A stretch of DNA of 64,000 nucleotides from Jatrophihabitans sp964252635. GTDB lineage: Bacteria > Actinomycetota > Actinomycetes > Mycobacteriales > Jatrophihabitantaceae. Under the pieces are notes generated by a model that worked only from the letters and a program-made list of their open reading frames with translations, made no database searches and was not told the origin of the DNA. The number at the start of each line of letters is the position of its first letter. The stretch's first letter is position 1. Made by a program: the position numbers and the translations under genes. The stretch spans positions 1-64,000 of the forward strand of contig NZ_CAXUNP010000005.1 of the NCBI RefSeq assembly GCF_964252635.1, in the 5' to 3' direction. Positions 51,062 through 59,545 of this stretch are shown here, in pieces.

Positions 51062-51517
51062 TCAGCGGCGAGCGGCGAAAAACGCCTCCAGCAACGCTGC
51101 GCACTCGTCCTCGCGCACCCCGCCGACGACCTCGGGGCGGTGGTTGAGCCGCCGGTCCCGCACGACGTCCCACAACGAGCCGACGGCGCCCGCCTTCGGG
51201 TCCCACGCGCCGAACACGAGCCGGGCGACGCGGGCCAGGACGAGCGCACCGGCACACATCGTGCACGGCTCCAGGGTGACGATGAGCGTGCAGCCGGTCA
51301 GCTGCCAGTCGCCAAGCACCGCCCCGGCCTGCCGCAAGGCGACGACCTCGGCGTGGGCGGTCGGGTCGCGGTCGGCCTCCCGGGCGTTCCCCGCCGACGC
51401 CAGCACCGTGCCGTCCGCGGCGACGACGACGGCGCCGACCGGGATCTCACCGTCCGCACCGGCAGCCGCCGCGACGGACAGCGCGGACCCCATCAACACG
51501 GGATCGGACGGACTCAT
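51062..51517 (-). CDS. tadA: tRNA-specific adenosine deaminase
   Basis: This 151-residue enzyme converts A34 to inosine in tRNA-Arg(ACG). Zinc motifs are PTAHAEVVALR (HAE) and LEPCTMCAGALVLARV (PCxxC). It is not related to the secretion ATPase also called TadA. The ATG at 51517 overlaps the stop of the upstream partner gene (ATGA). Confidence 0.93.
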   Translation of the reverse strand: MSPSDPVLMGSALSVAAAAGADGEIPVGAVVVAADGTVLASAGNAREADRDPTAHAEVVALRQAGAVLGDWQLTGCTLIVTLEPCTMCAGALVLARVARLVFGAWDPKAGAVGSLWDVVRDRRLNHRPEVVGGVREDECAALLEAFFAARR

Positions 51518-52014
51518 CCGTGCAGGTCTTCGAAGACCTCGCCGCAGCCGGCCTTCTCGCAGACCGCCAGCACGAGATCGACGGGCAGGGTGCCCTGGTG
51601 CTCGCACATCTCGATGAGGTCGGCGGCCGACGTGCCCAGGTCCTCGACGAGGTCCGGGTCACCGAACGGTGCGCTGTCGTGCACGGCGGCCGCCGCCGTC
51701 TCGACGGCGTCGGGATCGGCGGCCAGCGCGTCGCCGCCGATCTCCTCGAGCTCCTCGGCGATGATCGCCGCCATCGGGTACCGGTCGGCGGCGTGGCCGT
51801 CGGAGAGGAACGCGCGCGGGTCGTCGTCGCTGTCGTCGAGCCGCAGCAGCGCCGCGTACTCGTCGTCCTGCTCGATGATCAGCAGGCGGACGTCGCCGGA
51901 CAGGTCGCGCAGCGCGTCACCGAGGTCGGCGATGGACTCGCACTCGGACAGGTCTGCCTCGACCCCGCTCCAGCGATCGCCTCGACGCGTCAGCACGGCA
52001 GCGAAGTAGGACAT
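51514..52014 (-). CDS. tRNA adenosine deaminase-associated protein (first copy)
   Basis: This 166-residue acidic protein is found next to tadA across actinobacteria. It starts MSYFAAVLTRRGDRWSGVEADLSECESIADLG and has an Asp/Glu-rich middle (LIIEQDDEYAALLRLDDSDDDPRAFLSDG). No catalytic motif. It is coupled to tadA by ATGA. Its role in the deaminase reaction is not known. Confidence 0.85.
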   Translation of the reverse strand: MSYFAAVLTRRGDRWSGVEADLSECESIADLGDALRDLSGDVRLLIIEQDDEYAALLRLDDSDDDPRAFLSDGHAADRYPMAAIIAEELEEIGGDALAADPDAVETAAAAVHDSAPFGDPDLVEDLGTSAADLIEMCEHQGTLPVDLVLAVCEKAGCGEVFEDLHG

Positions 52015-52020
52015 CGTGGG

Positions 52021-52506
52021 TCACCGGACCCAGGCCGCGTCGGTCGCACGCGCGAAGGCCTCGGCGAGGTCCAGGCGCTCGACGATGGCGTCGAGCATGT
52101 CCTCCGGCAGGGCGTCGAGATCGTCGAGGATGTCCTCCATCTCGTCCTCGCCGAGGTCGAGATCGTCGAACAGCTCGAGGTCACCTACCGGCCAGACCTC
52201 GTCCAGCTCGTCATCGTTCGGCGGGTCCTCACCGAGTCGCGTGATGGCCTGCTCGGCCAGCGGGAACTCGACGGCCGCCGTCAGGTCGGACAGCAGCAGC
52301 GCGACCCGCCGGCCCTCCTCCTGACGCGCGATGACGAAGAACTCCTCCTCGATGCAGGCGATGACGAACGGCCCGCCCTCGGGCGGCTGCGAACGCAAGG
52401 CCGACAGCAGCACGCCGAGGTCCTCGAGGACGGTCGGCGGCAGGGGTTCCAGACGCCACTCGGCCGCGTCCTTGTACGCGGCCACCGCGAATCCGCGCGC
52501 AGCCAT
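52021..52506 (-). CDS. tRNA adenosine deaminase-associated protein (second copy)
   Basis: This 161-residue acidic protein shares the start pattern (GFAVAAYKDAAEWRLEPL) and the acidic run (VIACIEEEFFVIARQEEGRRVALLLSD) with the next gene, and ends in an Asp/Glu-rich helix (DDLDLGEDEMEDILDDLDALPEDMLD). It precedes its paralogue by 6 bases, so the deaminase operon has two related partners. Confidence 0.8.
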   Translation of the reverse strand: MAARGFAVAAYKDAAEWRLEPLPPTVLEDLGVLLSALRSQPPEGGPFVIACIEEEFFVIARQEEGRRVALLLSDLTAAVEFPLAEQAITRLGEDPPNDDELDEVWPVGDLELFDDLDLGEDEMEDILDDLDALPEDMLDAIVERLDLAEAFARATDAAWVR

Positions 52507-52590
52507 CGGTCACCCCCTGTCGCGTCATCGACACCCGTGACGATCCTGGCACGTCGGGCCGGTCGCAGGAAGCGGTTGCGAGGCGGCTAC

Positions 52591-52596
52591 TACGGT
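52591..52596 (+). promoter_or_regulatory. -10 box upstream of the tyrA mini-ORF
   Basis: TACGGT ends 7 bases before the GTG at 52604, so the mini-ORF would be translated from a leaderless mRNA. Confidence 0.4.
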
Positions 52597-52603
52597 CGGG
52601 ACG

Positions 52604-52642
52604 GTGAACCCTCAGCCATCCCCGACGGGGCCGACACCGTGA
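52604..52642 (+). CDS. 12-codon ORF coupled to prephenate dehydrogenase
   Basis: GTG AAC CCT CAG opens a 12-codon ORF (VNPQPSPTGPTP) with five prolines. Its TGA overlaps the GTG of the dehydrogenase gene at 52639 (GTGA). The dehydrogenase start has no ribosome site of its own, so ribosomes probably reach it through this ORF. A frame error upstream is an alternative: a single base would fuse the peptide to the enzyme. Confidence 0.45.
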   Translation: MNPQPSPTGPTP

Positions 52643-53601
52643 GCGCAGGTTTCGCCCGCCTCGCGGTGCTGGGCCTCGGGCTCATCGGTGGATCGGTGCT
52701 CCGGTCGGCGCGCCACGCCGGCCTGGAGACCGTCGGCTACGACGTCGACCCCGACACCGCCGAGCAGGCCAGCGGCGACGGGTTCGCCGTCGCCCCGTCG
52801 GCGGCCGCGGCCGTCCGCGGCGCCGACCTGGTCGTGCTCGCCATGCCGCTGCCCGAGGTCCGCAACGCGGCCGCCGGGCTGCGCGGCCGGCTGGGCCCCC
52901 GCACCGTCGTCACCGACGTCGGCACGCTCAAGGCACCGGTCGTCGACGCCGTGCGCGGCGAGCTGCCGGGGGCGTCGTTCGTCGGCGGTCACCCCCTCGC
53001 CGGCGTCGAGGACACCGGCTGGGCCGCGGCCCGGCCGACCATGTTCCGCGACGCGTCCTGGGCGCTGGTGCTCGAGCCCGACACCGACCTCGACGACTGG
53101 CTGCGCCTCGCGTCCTTCGTCTGCGATCTCGGTGCCCGGCCCGTCCCCACGACCGCCGCCGAACAGGACGCCGCCGTCGCCCGGGTCATCGGCCTGCCGC
53201 ACGTGCTGGCCGAGGCGCTGGCCCTCACCGGCCTCGCGGGCGGTCCGCTCGGCCTCACCCTCGCGGCCGGGTCCTACCTGTCCGGCTCCCGCGTGGCCCG
53301 CACCCGTCCCGAGCTGGTGGCCACCTGGTGCGACGGCAACGAGGCGCTGCCCGCCGCGCTCGACGACGCGATCCGACACCTCACCGAGGCCCGTGACGCC
53401 CTCCGGGGAGACGGGTCGGTGCTGCCGCTGGCCGAGGCCGGTCACGCGGCACGCACCGACTGGGAGCACCGGCACGTCGAACCGGTCGAGCTGGGCGCGG
53501 ACGCCGCGACCCTGCTCGAGCACGGACGCCACGGTGGGTGGGTCACCGCCGTGCTGCGCGACGACGACGAGGTCCGCCTGCTCGGCATGCGCCCGCACTG
53601 A
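52639..53601 (+). CDS. tyrA: Prephenate dehydrogenase
   Basis: This 320-residue NAD(P)-dependent enzyme makes 4-hydroxyphenylpyruvate from prephenate for tyrosine. The Rossmann motif is LAVLGLGLIGGSVLRSAR; VTDVGTLKAPVVDAV, FVGGHPLAGVEDTG (catalytic His) and the helical dimer domain with AEALALTGLAGGPLGL follow. There is no ACT domain. In-frame start choices are poor: GTG 52639 is used because it overlaps a short upstream ORF. Confidence 0.88.
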   Translation: MSAGFARLAVLGLGLIGGSVLRSARHAGLETVGYDVDPDTAEQASGDGFAVAPSAAAAVRGADLVVLAMPLPEVRNAAAGLRGRLGPRTVVTDVGTLKAPVVDAVRGELPGASFVGGHPLAGVEDTGWAAARPTMFRDASWALVLEPDTDLDDWLRLASFVCDLGARPVPTTAAEQDAAVARVIGLPHVLAEALALTGLAGGPLGLTLAAGSYLSGSRVARTRPELVATWCDGNEALPAALDDAIRHLTEARDALRGDGSVLPLAEAGHAARTDWEHRHVEPVELGADAATLLEHGRHGGWVTAVLRDDDEVRLLGMRPH

Positions 53602-53686
53602 CCACCGACCACCGGTTTGGGAGCGTGTGGCGCCGTCCCCTATGCTGGAGCGGTCCGCCAGCGGGGCTAGCATGATGCGGTTCGCC

Positions 53687-53759
53687 GCCCTCATCGTCTA
53701 GAGGCCCAGGACGCCGCCCTTTCAAGGCGGTAGCACGGGTTCGAATCCCGTTGGGGGCA
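53687..53759 (+). tRNA. tRNA-Glu (anticodon TTC)
   Basis: GCCCTCA pairs with TGGGGGC (one wobble), discriminator A, no CCA. The anticodon loop CTTTCAA gives TTC. TATGCT at 53641-53646 is a likely -10 box. Confidence 0.93.
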
Positions 53760-53811
53760 CGCAGTTCACACAAGCAAGATCGCCAGATCGGCCCGCCAGT
53801 CGGGTCGCCGA

Positions 53812-53888
53812 GGCCCCGTAGCGCAGCTGGTTAGCGTGCCGCCCTGTCACGGCGGAGGTCGCGGGTTCAAGTCCCGTCGGGGTCGCCA
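53812..53888 (+). tRNA. tRNA-Asp (anticodon GTC)
   Basis: GGCCCCG pairs with CGGGGTC (one wobble), discriminator G, CCA encoded. The anticodon loop CTGTCAC gives GTC. It follows tRNA-Glu by 52 bases, probably in one transcript. Confidence 0.93.
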
Positions 53889-53905
53889 AGCACGAATCGG
53901 ATGCG

Positions 53906-54610
53906 ATGCACGAAACAGCCTCGGTGTCCGTCACCGGACCGCGCGTCCACCCGCGCCTGGTGCTCGTCGCGCACGGCACACGGTCGGCCGCCGGCGGCGG
54001 CACCAGCCGGCGGCTGCGTGACGCGGTCGCCGCGGCACGCCCCGAGCACGACGTCACCCTGTGCTTTCTCGACGTCGCCGAGCCCCGGTTGCCCGACGTG
54101 CTCGACGATCGACCGACGGTCGTCGTCCCCGCCCTGCTGTCCACCGGCTACCACGTGCAGCACGACATCCCGGACGCGATCGGCGACCGGGCCGCGACGC
54201 GGCAGGCCCGCCACCTCGGGCCCCATTCCCTGCTGCTGGACGCGATGCTGGACCGGCTGCCGGCCGGCGCCGCCGGCACGACGGTGCTCGTCGGGGCCGG
54301 TTCGAGCCGACCGGAGGCCCGCGTCGAGCTGGAGGCGATGGCCGCGCTCGCCGGCGCCCGGCTGGGCGGGCCCGTCGCCACCCTGACCCTGGCCGACGAC
54401 CTCGTCGCCGCCTTCGCGCAACTGGACCACCCGGTCCGGGTGCTGACCTACCTGCTCGCCGACGGCCAGTTCGTCTCGACGCTGAACGCCGCGGCCACGG
54501 GCGAGGTCACGGTGGGCGCACCGATCGGCGTGCACCCGGCCCTGGTCGAGCTGATCTGGGCGCGCTACGACGAGGTGAGCGCGGACGGCGGCGGCCGGGT
54601 GGTCGGCTAG
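53906..54610 (+). CDS. CbiX/SirB-type sirohydrochlorin chelatase-like protein
   Basis: This is a 234-residue protein of the CbiX family, which inserts cobalt or iron into sirohydrochlorin. Motifs are LVLVAHGTRSAAGGGT (metal His), VVVPALLSTGYHVQHDIP (second His), and the repeated half with VLVGAGSSRPEARVELEAMA. It starts 17 bases after tRNA-Asp. No other siroheme or cobalamin genes are nearby, so its metal cannot be inferred. Confidence 0.85.
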   Translation: MHETASVSVTGPRVHPRLVLVAHGTRSAAGGGTSRRLRDAVAAARPEHDVTLCFLDVAEPRLPDVLDDRPTVVVPALLSTGYHVQHDIPDAIGDRAATRQARHLGPHSLLLDAMLDRLPAGAAGTTVLVGAGSSRPEARVELEAMAALAGARLGGPVATLTLADDLVAAFAQLDHPVRVLTYLLADGQFVSTLNAAATGEVTVGAPIGVHPALVELIWARYDEVSADGGGRVVG

Positions 54611-54613
54611 ACT
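54608..54613 (+). promoter_or_regulatory. -10 box of tRNA-Phe
   Basis: TAGACT lies at the end of the CbiX gene, 37 bases before the tRNA. Confidence 0.4.
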
Positions 54614-54650
54614 CTCGACTGGTCCGGCCCGGCACGTCCGCGGTCGGCAC

Positions 54651-54727
54651 GGCCAGGTAGCTCAGTTGGTACGAGCGACCGCCTGAAAAGCGGTAGGTCG
54701 GCGGTTCGACCCCGCCCCTGGCCACCA
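54651..54727 (+). tRNA. tRNA-Phe (anticodon GAA)
   Basis: GGCCAGG pairs with CCTGGCC, discriminator A, CCA encoded. The anticodon loop CTGAAAA gives GAA. Base composition changes sharply right after its 3' end, which makes it a candidate integration site. Confidence 0.93.
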
Positions 54728-54974
54728 TCGCAGCTCAAGTTTGACCCGCCCTATCGGCCGACTCATGTCGCGTGTTGAGCACCAGCCTGCAATGGGCTTA
54801 CTCACTGTCGAGCAGCCGCTTGAACTGCCCCACCTGAGGCAATGAAGCACGACGTTCTTCGCCTCCGTAACCCTCTCTACGTTCGGCATGGCGGCACAGT
54901 CGCCCTTGATCAACGCTTGCCAACCTCTCAGTCATACTTTACATTTCCTTTACCTCAAGACTGAGCGAGGCTTC

Positions 54975-56609
54975 GTGACCAGTACCGAAGAAGCGGCACC
55001 CTGCAGCCGTCAAAGCGCTTTTTCGACAAGAGTGGGCCGACGTGCGTTCATTGCGGTCGCGGCAGCTGTCCTGGCTGCAATCGTCAGCGCTGTACTTGTT
55101 GTGGTGTCGTCCGACGGCAGCTCAAGCGATCCCGATGCGCCGCTCGCAACTGGCTCGGACCGGCATTCGGTGCTCGCGGTGTACACCGCCTGCCGCGGCG
55201 ATTACACCGCCCCAGGCGGAACCTGTCGGAGGCCGCCGCCTGAAGTCGTCGCTCTGTGTAATTCTTGGAAAGCAGCCGAGCTGCCGTCTGTAACGCCGGA
55301 AGATCTCGTGACTACCACGAGCACCGTCGGAACCGGCCCGGCGTTCGTCAGCACCCACACCTACGTGAGCGGTCCCGACAACTTCGGCGCATTCGCAATT
55401 ACCTGCGAACACGATGACGACAATCTTTTATGGAAAGTAGTGGCCACCTTTCCAAGTCACCGAACCTCACTTCCAGCACCTGCCCCCTGCGGGCCGTCGC
55501 AGACCTGCACGACGAGGGGTGACACGCGCACCGACGATCTTCCCGCATCAGCGCTCGGCACCACGGTCGATTTTCACAATCCCGACCTCGACCTCTCGGT
55601 TACCGTAAAGAGCAGCGACCAACCCGCCGACGAAAGCCGGGCTCGCTCGACAATCAGCAACGCGATCAACGGGCTTAGGAAAGATCAAGGCGCTAATCCC
55701 GCAGCATCGTCGCCGAACAGGGCCGCCTCCGCTTCGTCACCAACCTTGCGACCCGTTTCGGCGCCAACGACCACGGCGCCGCCAGCCCAAACTGGCAGCG
55801 ACCCACTAAGGCCGATCGCTGGCCACCAGCTAAACGTTCAGGGGCTCGACGGCGCCGTCTACCCGTTGCAGATCATCGCTGCAGACCGCATCACCGACTG
55901 CGCTGGGCACTCCTACGGCACTCGCATGATCGCGTTCTTCAAGTCCACGCCCTGCGCGCAGGCGAAACGAATAGTCGCGACCGCAATTATCGGCGGCCGG
56001 CAAGCCGTCATTTCCGAAGTCTGGGTCAGCTTCCCACCGGCTCCCGGTGACCAGTACGGATACAAGGCGAACCAAAAGTTTCAACGGCTGCAGAACGCCA
56101 ACGACACCGGGTCCATCAATGACCTGCTCCGCGAAGGTCACCCGGCGCCCGGCGCGACCCAGGTACCTTCCAGCGAGGCCTACACGATCACCGGACAGGA
56201 CAACATGGGCGTCGTACTCGACGCGTGGTGGGTGCACGGTTCGACCCGTGACCAGGACCCGATGCTCGTCGCCGCCGAGCAAGCGCTGTCCATCTGGTCT
56301 GTGCCGCCCGGAAGTCGATCGCCGTCGTCCAGCCTGAGCAACGACGCTCTAGCGACGGAGGCATGCACAACCTGGCAGAGCATCGAACGCCAGCAGATCT
56401 CCATGGCCGACGCTGGCCCCGTTCAGCTTAAAGCCGCCGAGCAGGCCCGGACCGCTGGTTCTGGCTGGGCAAGGCTCGCGCGGGCTATGCACGCCCTCGC
56501 CGAACTCCCAAATACCAGTCTTTCCCGAATGCAGCTCCAGGCGGCCAGAGCTAGCCTTCCCATCGTCAAGAATGATTGCCGCAACCTGGGAGTCAAGGTC
56601 AACTACTGA
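54975..56609 (+). CDS. Atypical membrane-anchored protein of unknown function
   Basis: This 544-residue protein has a basic head, one helix (AFIAVAAAVLAAIVSAVLVVV), a Cys-containing outer domain, a Ser/Pro/Ala/Thr linker around residues 238-275, and a second outer domain ending with helices rich in Ala. No family recognised. Codon use differs from neighbours: many A/T third positions and a TTA Leu codon at 55428-55430. The GTG at 54975 with GCGAGG just upstream is chosen; an ATG at 54888 would add residues that do not look exported. It sits after tRNA-Phe and was probably acquired. Confidence 0.65.
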   Translation: MTSTEEAAPCSRQSAFSTRVGRRAFIAVAAAVLAAIVSAVLVVVSSDGSSSDPDAPLATGSDRHSVLAVYTACRGDYTAPGGTCRRPPPEVVALCNSWKAAELPSVTPEDLVTTTSTVGTGPAFVSTHTYVSGPDNFGAFAITCEHDDDNLLWKVVATFPSHRTSLPAPAPCGPSQTCTTRGDTRTDDLPASALGTTVDFHNPDLDLSVTVKSSDQPADESRARSTISNAINGLRKDQGANPAASSPNRAASASSPTLRPVSAPTTTAPPAQTGSDPLRPIAGHQLNVQGLDGAVYPLQIIAADRITDCAGHSYGTRMIAFFKSTPCAQAKRIVATAIIGGRQAVISEVWVSFPPAPGDQYGYKANQKFQRLQNANDTGSINDLLREGHPAPGATQVPSSEAYTITGQDNMGVVLDAWWVHGSTRDQDPMLVAAEQALSIWSVPPGSRSPSSSLSNDALATEACTTWQSIERQQISMADAGPVQLKAAEQARTAGSGWARLARAMHALAELPNTSLSRMQLQAARASLPIVKNDCRNLGVKVNY

Positions 56610-56911
56610 CTTTGTTCTCCTCCATAGCCTGGCTTGGTCCGCTCTCGGTGCCCCAGGGCCATGACGTCCTGACGAGACCAAGGGTCACCGATGGAGTTGG
56701 TAACAACCGTGGCAACGCCATCTCTTCGCGCGGCTGGCAATCCGGACGCCAGACGAGCGCGACCTCACTGAACGGTCCGGGACGGATAATCCCTTCGTGT
56801 GAGGCACCCACGGCTTGCGTGGTCGGTGCGGTGGCCCACGGCGCGGTGTAATACGGAGTAATACGGGCTGCGAGCAGCGGCCACTCATGACAGCCAGGCG
56901 AGGACGGGTCC
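56610..56911 (+). other. Intergenic region after the atypical gene
   Basis: This 302-base stretch has lower GC than the surroundings. No ORF in it looks real. GTAATACGG occurs twice at 56848 and 56858, exactly 10 bases apart and about 55 bases before the lipase-like gene; it may be a promoter or regulator site. No copy of the tRNA-Phe end was found here. Confidence 0.4.
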
Positions 56912-57697
56912 GTGACCGCACTTCCCCACGAGCCCACCCTGCCGAGCGAGCCCGGGCTGGCCCCCGACCACGTCCCCACCGCGGGCGCCCGCGCCGGGGA
57001 GCTGCGCGCCTACGGACGGATGGTGCGCATGCTCGGCCGTCCCGTGGCCCAGCCGGACGTCAGCACCCGCGCCCCGGTGCTGCTCGTGCCGGGTTTCCTG
57101 TCCGGCGACGTCTCGCTGACCCTGCTCGCACGCGAGCTGCGCCGGGCGGGTCTGCGCACCTTCCGCAGCGACATCGGGGCGAACGTCGGCTGCACCGAGG
57201 AGATGGTCGAGCGCCTGGTCCGTCGCGTGGAGGTCGTGACGGGCGACGAGGGTCGCCCGGTCGTGCTGGTCGGACACAGCCGCGGCGGCATGATCACCGC
57301 GTTGGCCGCACGACGCCGGCCGGACCTGGTGGCCGGCCTCGTCACCCTGGCGGCCCCGATCACCGGATCGCTGAGCGTGGCGCCGCACGTCCGCAAGCAG
57401 CTCGAGCTGCTGTTCCGGTTGCACGAGCGCGGTCTGCACCGGGTGCTGGCCGCCGACTGCGTCACCGGGGCGTGCGCGACTCGCGTGATTACCGAGCTGG
57501 GAACGCCGTTCCCGTCGGACGTGCCGTTCACGTCCGTCTACTCGCGCAACGACGCGATCCTCGACTGGCGCACCTGCCTGGACCCGGCCGCCGACCTGGT
57601 CGAGGTGGCGGCCGGCCACGTCGGTATGACCACCGACCCGCAGGCGCTGCGCGCCGTCACGCGCACGGTGGCGGCTACGGCAGCACCTGGGTCTTGA
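56912..57697 (+). CDS. Alpha/beta hydrolase (lipase-like)
   Basis: This is a 261-residue serine hydrolase. The motif APVLLVPGFLSGDVS is the oxyanion strand, nucleophile Ser in LVGHSRGGMITALAARR, acid Asp in SRNDAILDW and base His in AAGHVGMT. GAGG lies before the GTG at 56912. Its end overlaps the convergent dehydrogenase gene by 23 bases. Related proteins are PGAP1-like or triacylglycerol lipase-like; substrate unknown. Confidence 0.82.
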   Translation: MTALPHEPTLPSEPGLAPDHVPTAGARAGELRAYGRMVRMLGRPVAQPDVSTRAPVLLVPGFLSGDVSLTLLARELRRAGLRTFRSDIGANVGCTEEMVERLVRRVEVVTGDEGRPVVLVGHSRGGMITALAARRRPDLVAGLVTLAAPITGSLSVAPHVRKQLELLFRLHERGLHRVLAADCVTGACATRVITELGTPFPSDVPFTSVYSRNDAILDWRTCLDPAADLVEVAAGHVGMTTDPQALRAVTRTVAATAAPGS

Positions 57698-58664
57698 GGC
57701 CGGCGCCGGACTTGAAGGCCTCGATCGCGTCGGCGTACCGGTCGAGCGGCACGCGGTCGGTGATGAACAGCTCCGGGTCCAGCACGCCGGTCGCGAACAG
57801 GTCGGCGGCCCTCTCGTAGCTGTGCAGCACCGCCATCGAGCCGGTGATGGTGATTTCCTTGTTGTAGATGCGGTACGGCTCGATGGTGGCCCGCGCGGCA
57901 TAGTCGGCGACACCGAACTGCAGGAAGGTGCCGCCGGGGGCGACCCGGCCGAGGCCGTCCTGGATGGCCTTGGCGTTGCCCGTCGCGTCGACGACGAGGT
58001 CCCAGCCGAAGCGTGGCTCGATGCCCTCGGCGGTCGTCTCGGCGTGCGTCACGCCCAACCCCCGCGCGATCTCGAGTCGGTCGGTGTTCAGGTCGACGAC
58101 GTCGATGCTCGTCGCACCCACCCGCTGCGCGAGACGCAGCATCATCAGCCCCATCGTGCCCGCGCCGTAGATCAGCACGTGCGAGCCGAGCTGGCTGCTG
58201 AGCACGTCGTAACCGCGAACAGCGCACGACAACGGCTCGATCAGTGCCGCGTCACGGGTGTCGACGTGGTCGGGCAGCTGCACGCAGTTGGCCGCGGGCA
58301 CCGCGACGTACTGGGCCGCCCCGCCCGCCGTGGTGACGCCGATCGCGCCCCACCGCAGGCAGAGGTTGTTGTGCCCGCGGCGACAGTAGTGGCACTCGTG
58401 GCAGTACAGCGACGGGTCGACCGCGACGCGGTCGCCCTCGTTGACGTCCAGCGCACCCGGGCCGAGCGCGACGACGGTGCCGGCGAACTCATGGCCCGGG
58501 ATGACCGGCAGCGTCGGCGCGAACTCGCCCTGCAGGATGTGCAGGTCGGTGCCGCACAGGCCGCACGCGGCCACCTCGACGACGACCTCACCCGGACCGG
58601 GGGTCGGGTCGTCGACCGTTTCGATCCCGACCTCACCGATGGATTTGACGACGGCGGCCTTCAT
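57675..58664 (-). CDS. Zinc-dependent polyol (sorbitol-type) dehydrogenase
   Basis: This 329-residue medium-chain dehydrogenase probably oxidises an imported polyol to a ketose. Catalytic zinc: Cys37 in CGLCGTDLH and His58-Glu59 in IPGHEFAG. Structural zinc: CHECHYCRRGHNNLC. The cofactor fold has LIYGAGTMGLMML, and Asp in VVDLNTDR suggests NAD. The ATG at 58664 overlaps the permease stop (ATGA), so it is the last gene of the import operon. Confidence 0.85.
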   Translation of the reverse strand: MKAAVVKSIGEVGIETVDDPTPGPGEVVVEVAACGLCGTDLHILQGEFAPTLPVIPGHEFAGTVVALGPGALDVNEGDRVAVDPSLYCHECHYCRRGHNNLCLRWGAIGVTTAGGAAQYVAVPAANCVQLPDHVDTRDAALIEPLSCAVRGYDVLSSQLGSHVLIYGAGTMGLMMLRLAQRVGATSIDVVDLNTDRLEIARGLGVTHAETTAEGIEPRFGWDLVVDATGNAKAIQDGLGRVAPGGTFLQFGVADYAARATIEPYRIYNKEITITGSMAVLHSYERAADLFATGVLDPELFITDRVPLDRYADAIEAFKSGAGLKTQVLP

Positions 58665-59545
58665 TTGACTGCTCCCAACGAGAGACCCTGCACCAGCTTG
58701 TCCTGCGCGGCGAAACCGGCGACGAGCACCGGGATGGAGATCATCACCGCACCGGCGGACAGCTGGGCGAGGTAGGAATGCTCGGTCTGGATGAGCGTGC
58801 TGACGTACACCGGTGCGGTCTGCGCGTTGACGCTGGTCAGCACCTTGGCGAACAGCTGCTCGTTCCAGCTGAAGATGAAGCAGATGAGCGACGTCGCGGC
58901 GATACCCGGCGCGGCGATGGGCGCGACGATCTTGCGCAGGATCATCGTCGTGCTGGCACCGTCCATCGACGCCGCCTCGATGATCGCCGGCGGCACCTCG
59001 GCCAGGAACGAGCGCATCATCCACACCGCGATCGGCAGGTTCATCGAGGTGTACAGGATGATCAGGACGAGGATGTTGTCCGGCAGATGGATGATCTTGT
59101 TGACGAACAGGTAGATCGGCAGGATGCCCGCGACCGGCGGCAGCATCTTGGTCGACAGGAAGAAGAACATCACGTCGGTCCACTTACGCACCGGCTTGAT
59201 GGCCAGCGCGTACGCCGCCGGGATCGCGAGCACCAGCACCAGTACCGTCGAGATGACGCTGGCCTGCAGGGAATTCAGCAGGGCCGGACGGATGCTGTTC
59301 GTGGCGCTGAACAGGTCGCTGTAGTTCTGGCCGGTCAGCGGCGCACCCCATGCGGGCGGGTACTTCTGCGCGTCGGGCGCGCGGTGCAGCGACGTCAGGA
59401 TCATGTAGAGGATCGGGACGATGAAGATGAGCCCGATGATCCACGCGCCGATCCCGATGAACGCCTTGCCGTATCGCCGGTTGCTCGGCGACTTGGCCGA
59501 CGGCACGTCCTCCAGCGCCGGCTTGTCCAGGGTCGTGGAACTCAT
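58661..59545 (-). CDS. ABC sugar/polyol permease (MalG/UgpE type)
   Basis: This 294-residue protein has six predicted helices. The ATPase-coupling EAA loop reads EAASMDGASTTMILRKIVAPIAAPGI. The first helix is GIGAWIIGLIFIVPILYMILTSL. Sequence phrases such as FFLSTKMLPPVAGILPIYLFV are typical of the sorbitol/mannitol branch (SmoG/MtlG). Overlaps both neighbours by ATGA. Confidence 0.9.
   Translation of the reverse strand: MSSTTLDKPALEDVPSAKSPSNRRYGKAFIGIGAWIIGLIFIVPILYMILTSLHRAPDAQKYPPAWGAPLTGQNYSDLFSATNSIRPALLNSLQASVISTVLVLVLAIPAAYALAIKPVRKWTDVMFFFLSTKMLPPVAGILPIYLFVNKIIHLPDNILVLIILYTSMNLPIAVWMMRSFLAEVPPAIIEAASMDGASTTMILRKIVAPIAAPGIAATSLICFIFSWNEQLFAKVLTSVNAQTAPVYVSTLIQTEHSYLAQLSAGAVMISIPVLVAGFAAQDKLVQGLSLGAVK

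Noticed and set aside
54662..54913. Minus-strand frame covering tRNA-Phe
   Set aside because: It is an artefact of reading through the tRNA.
54651..56911. Prophage or integrative element at tRNA-Phe
   Set aside because: No integrase, excisionase or second attachment copy is visible; only an atypical gene can be stated.
56599..56979. 126-codon minus-strand frame in the gap before the lipase-like gene
   Set aside because: No motif, no ribosome site, and it overlaps the start of a credible gene.
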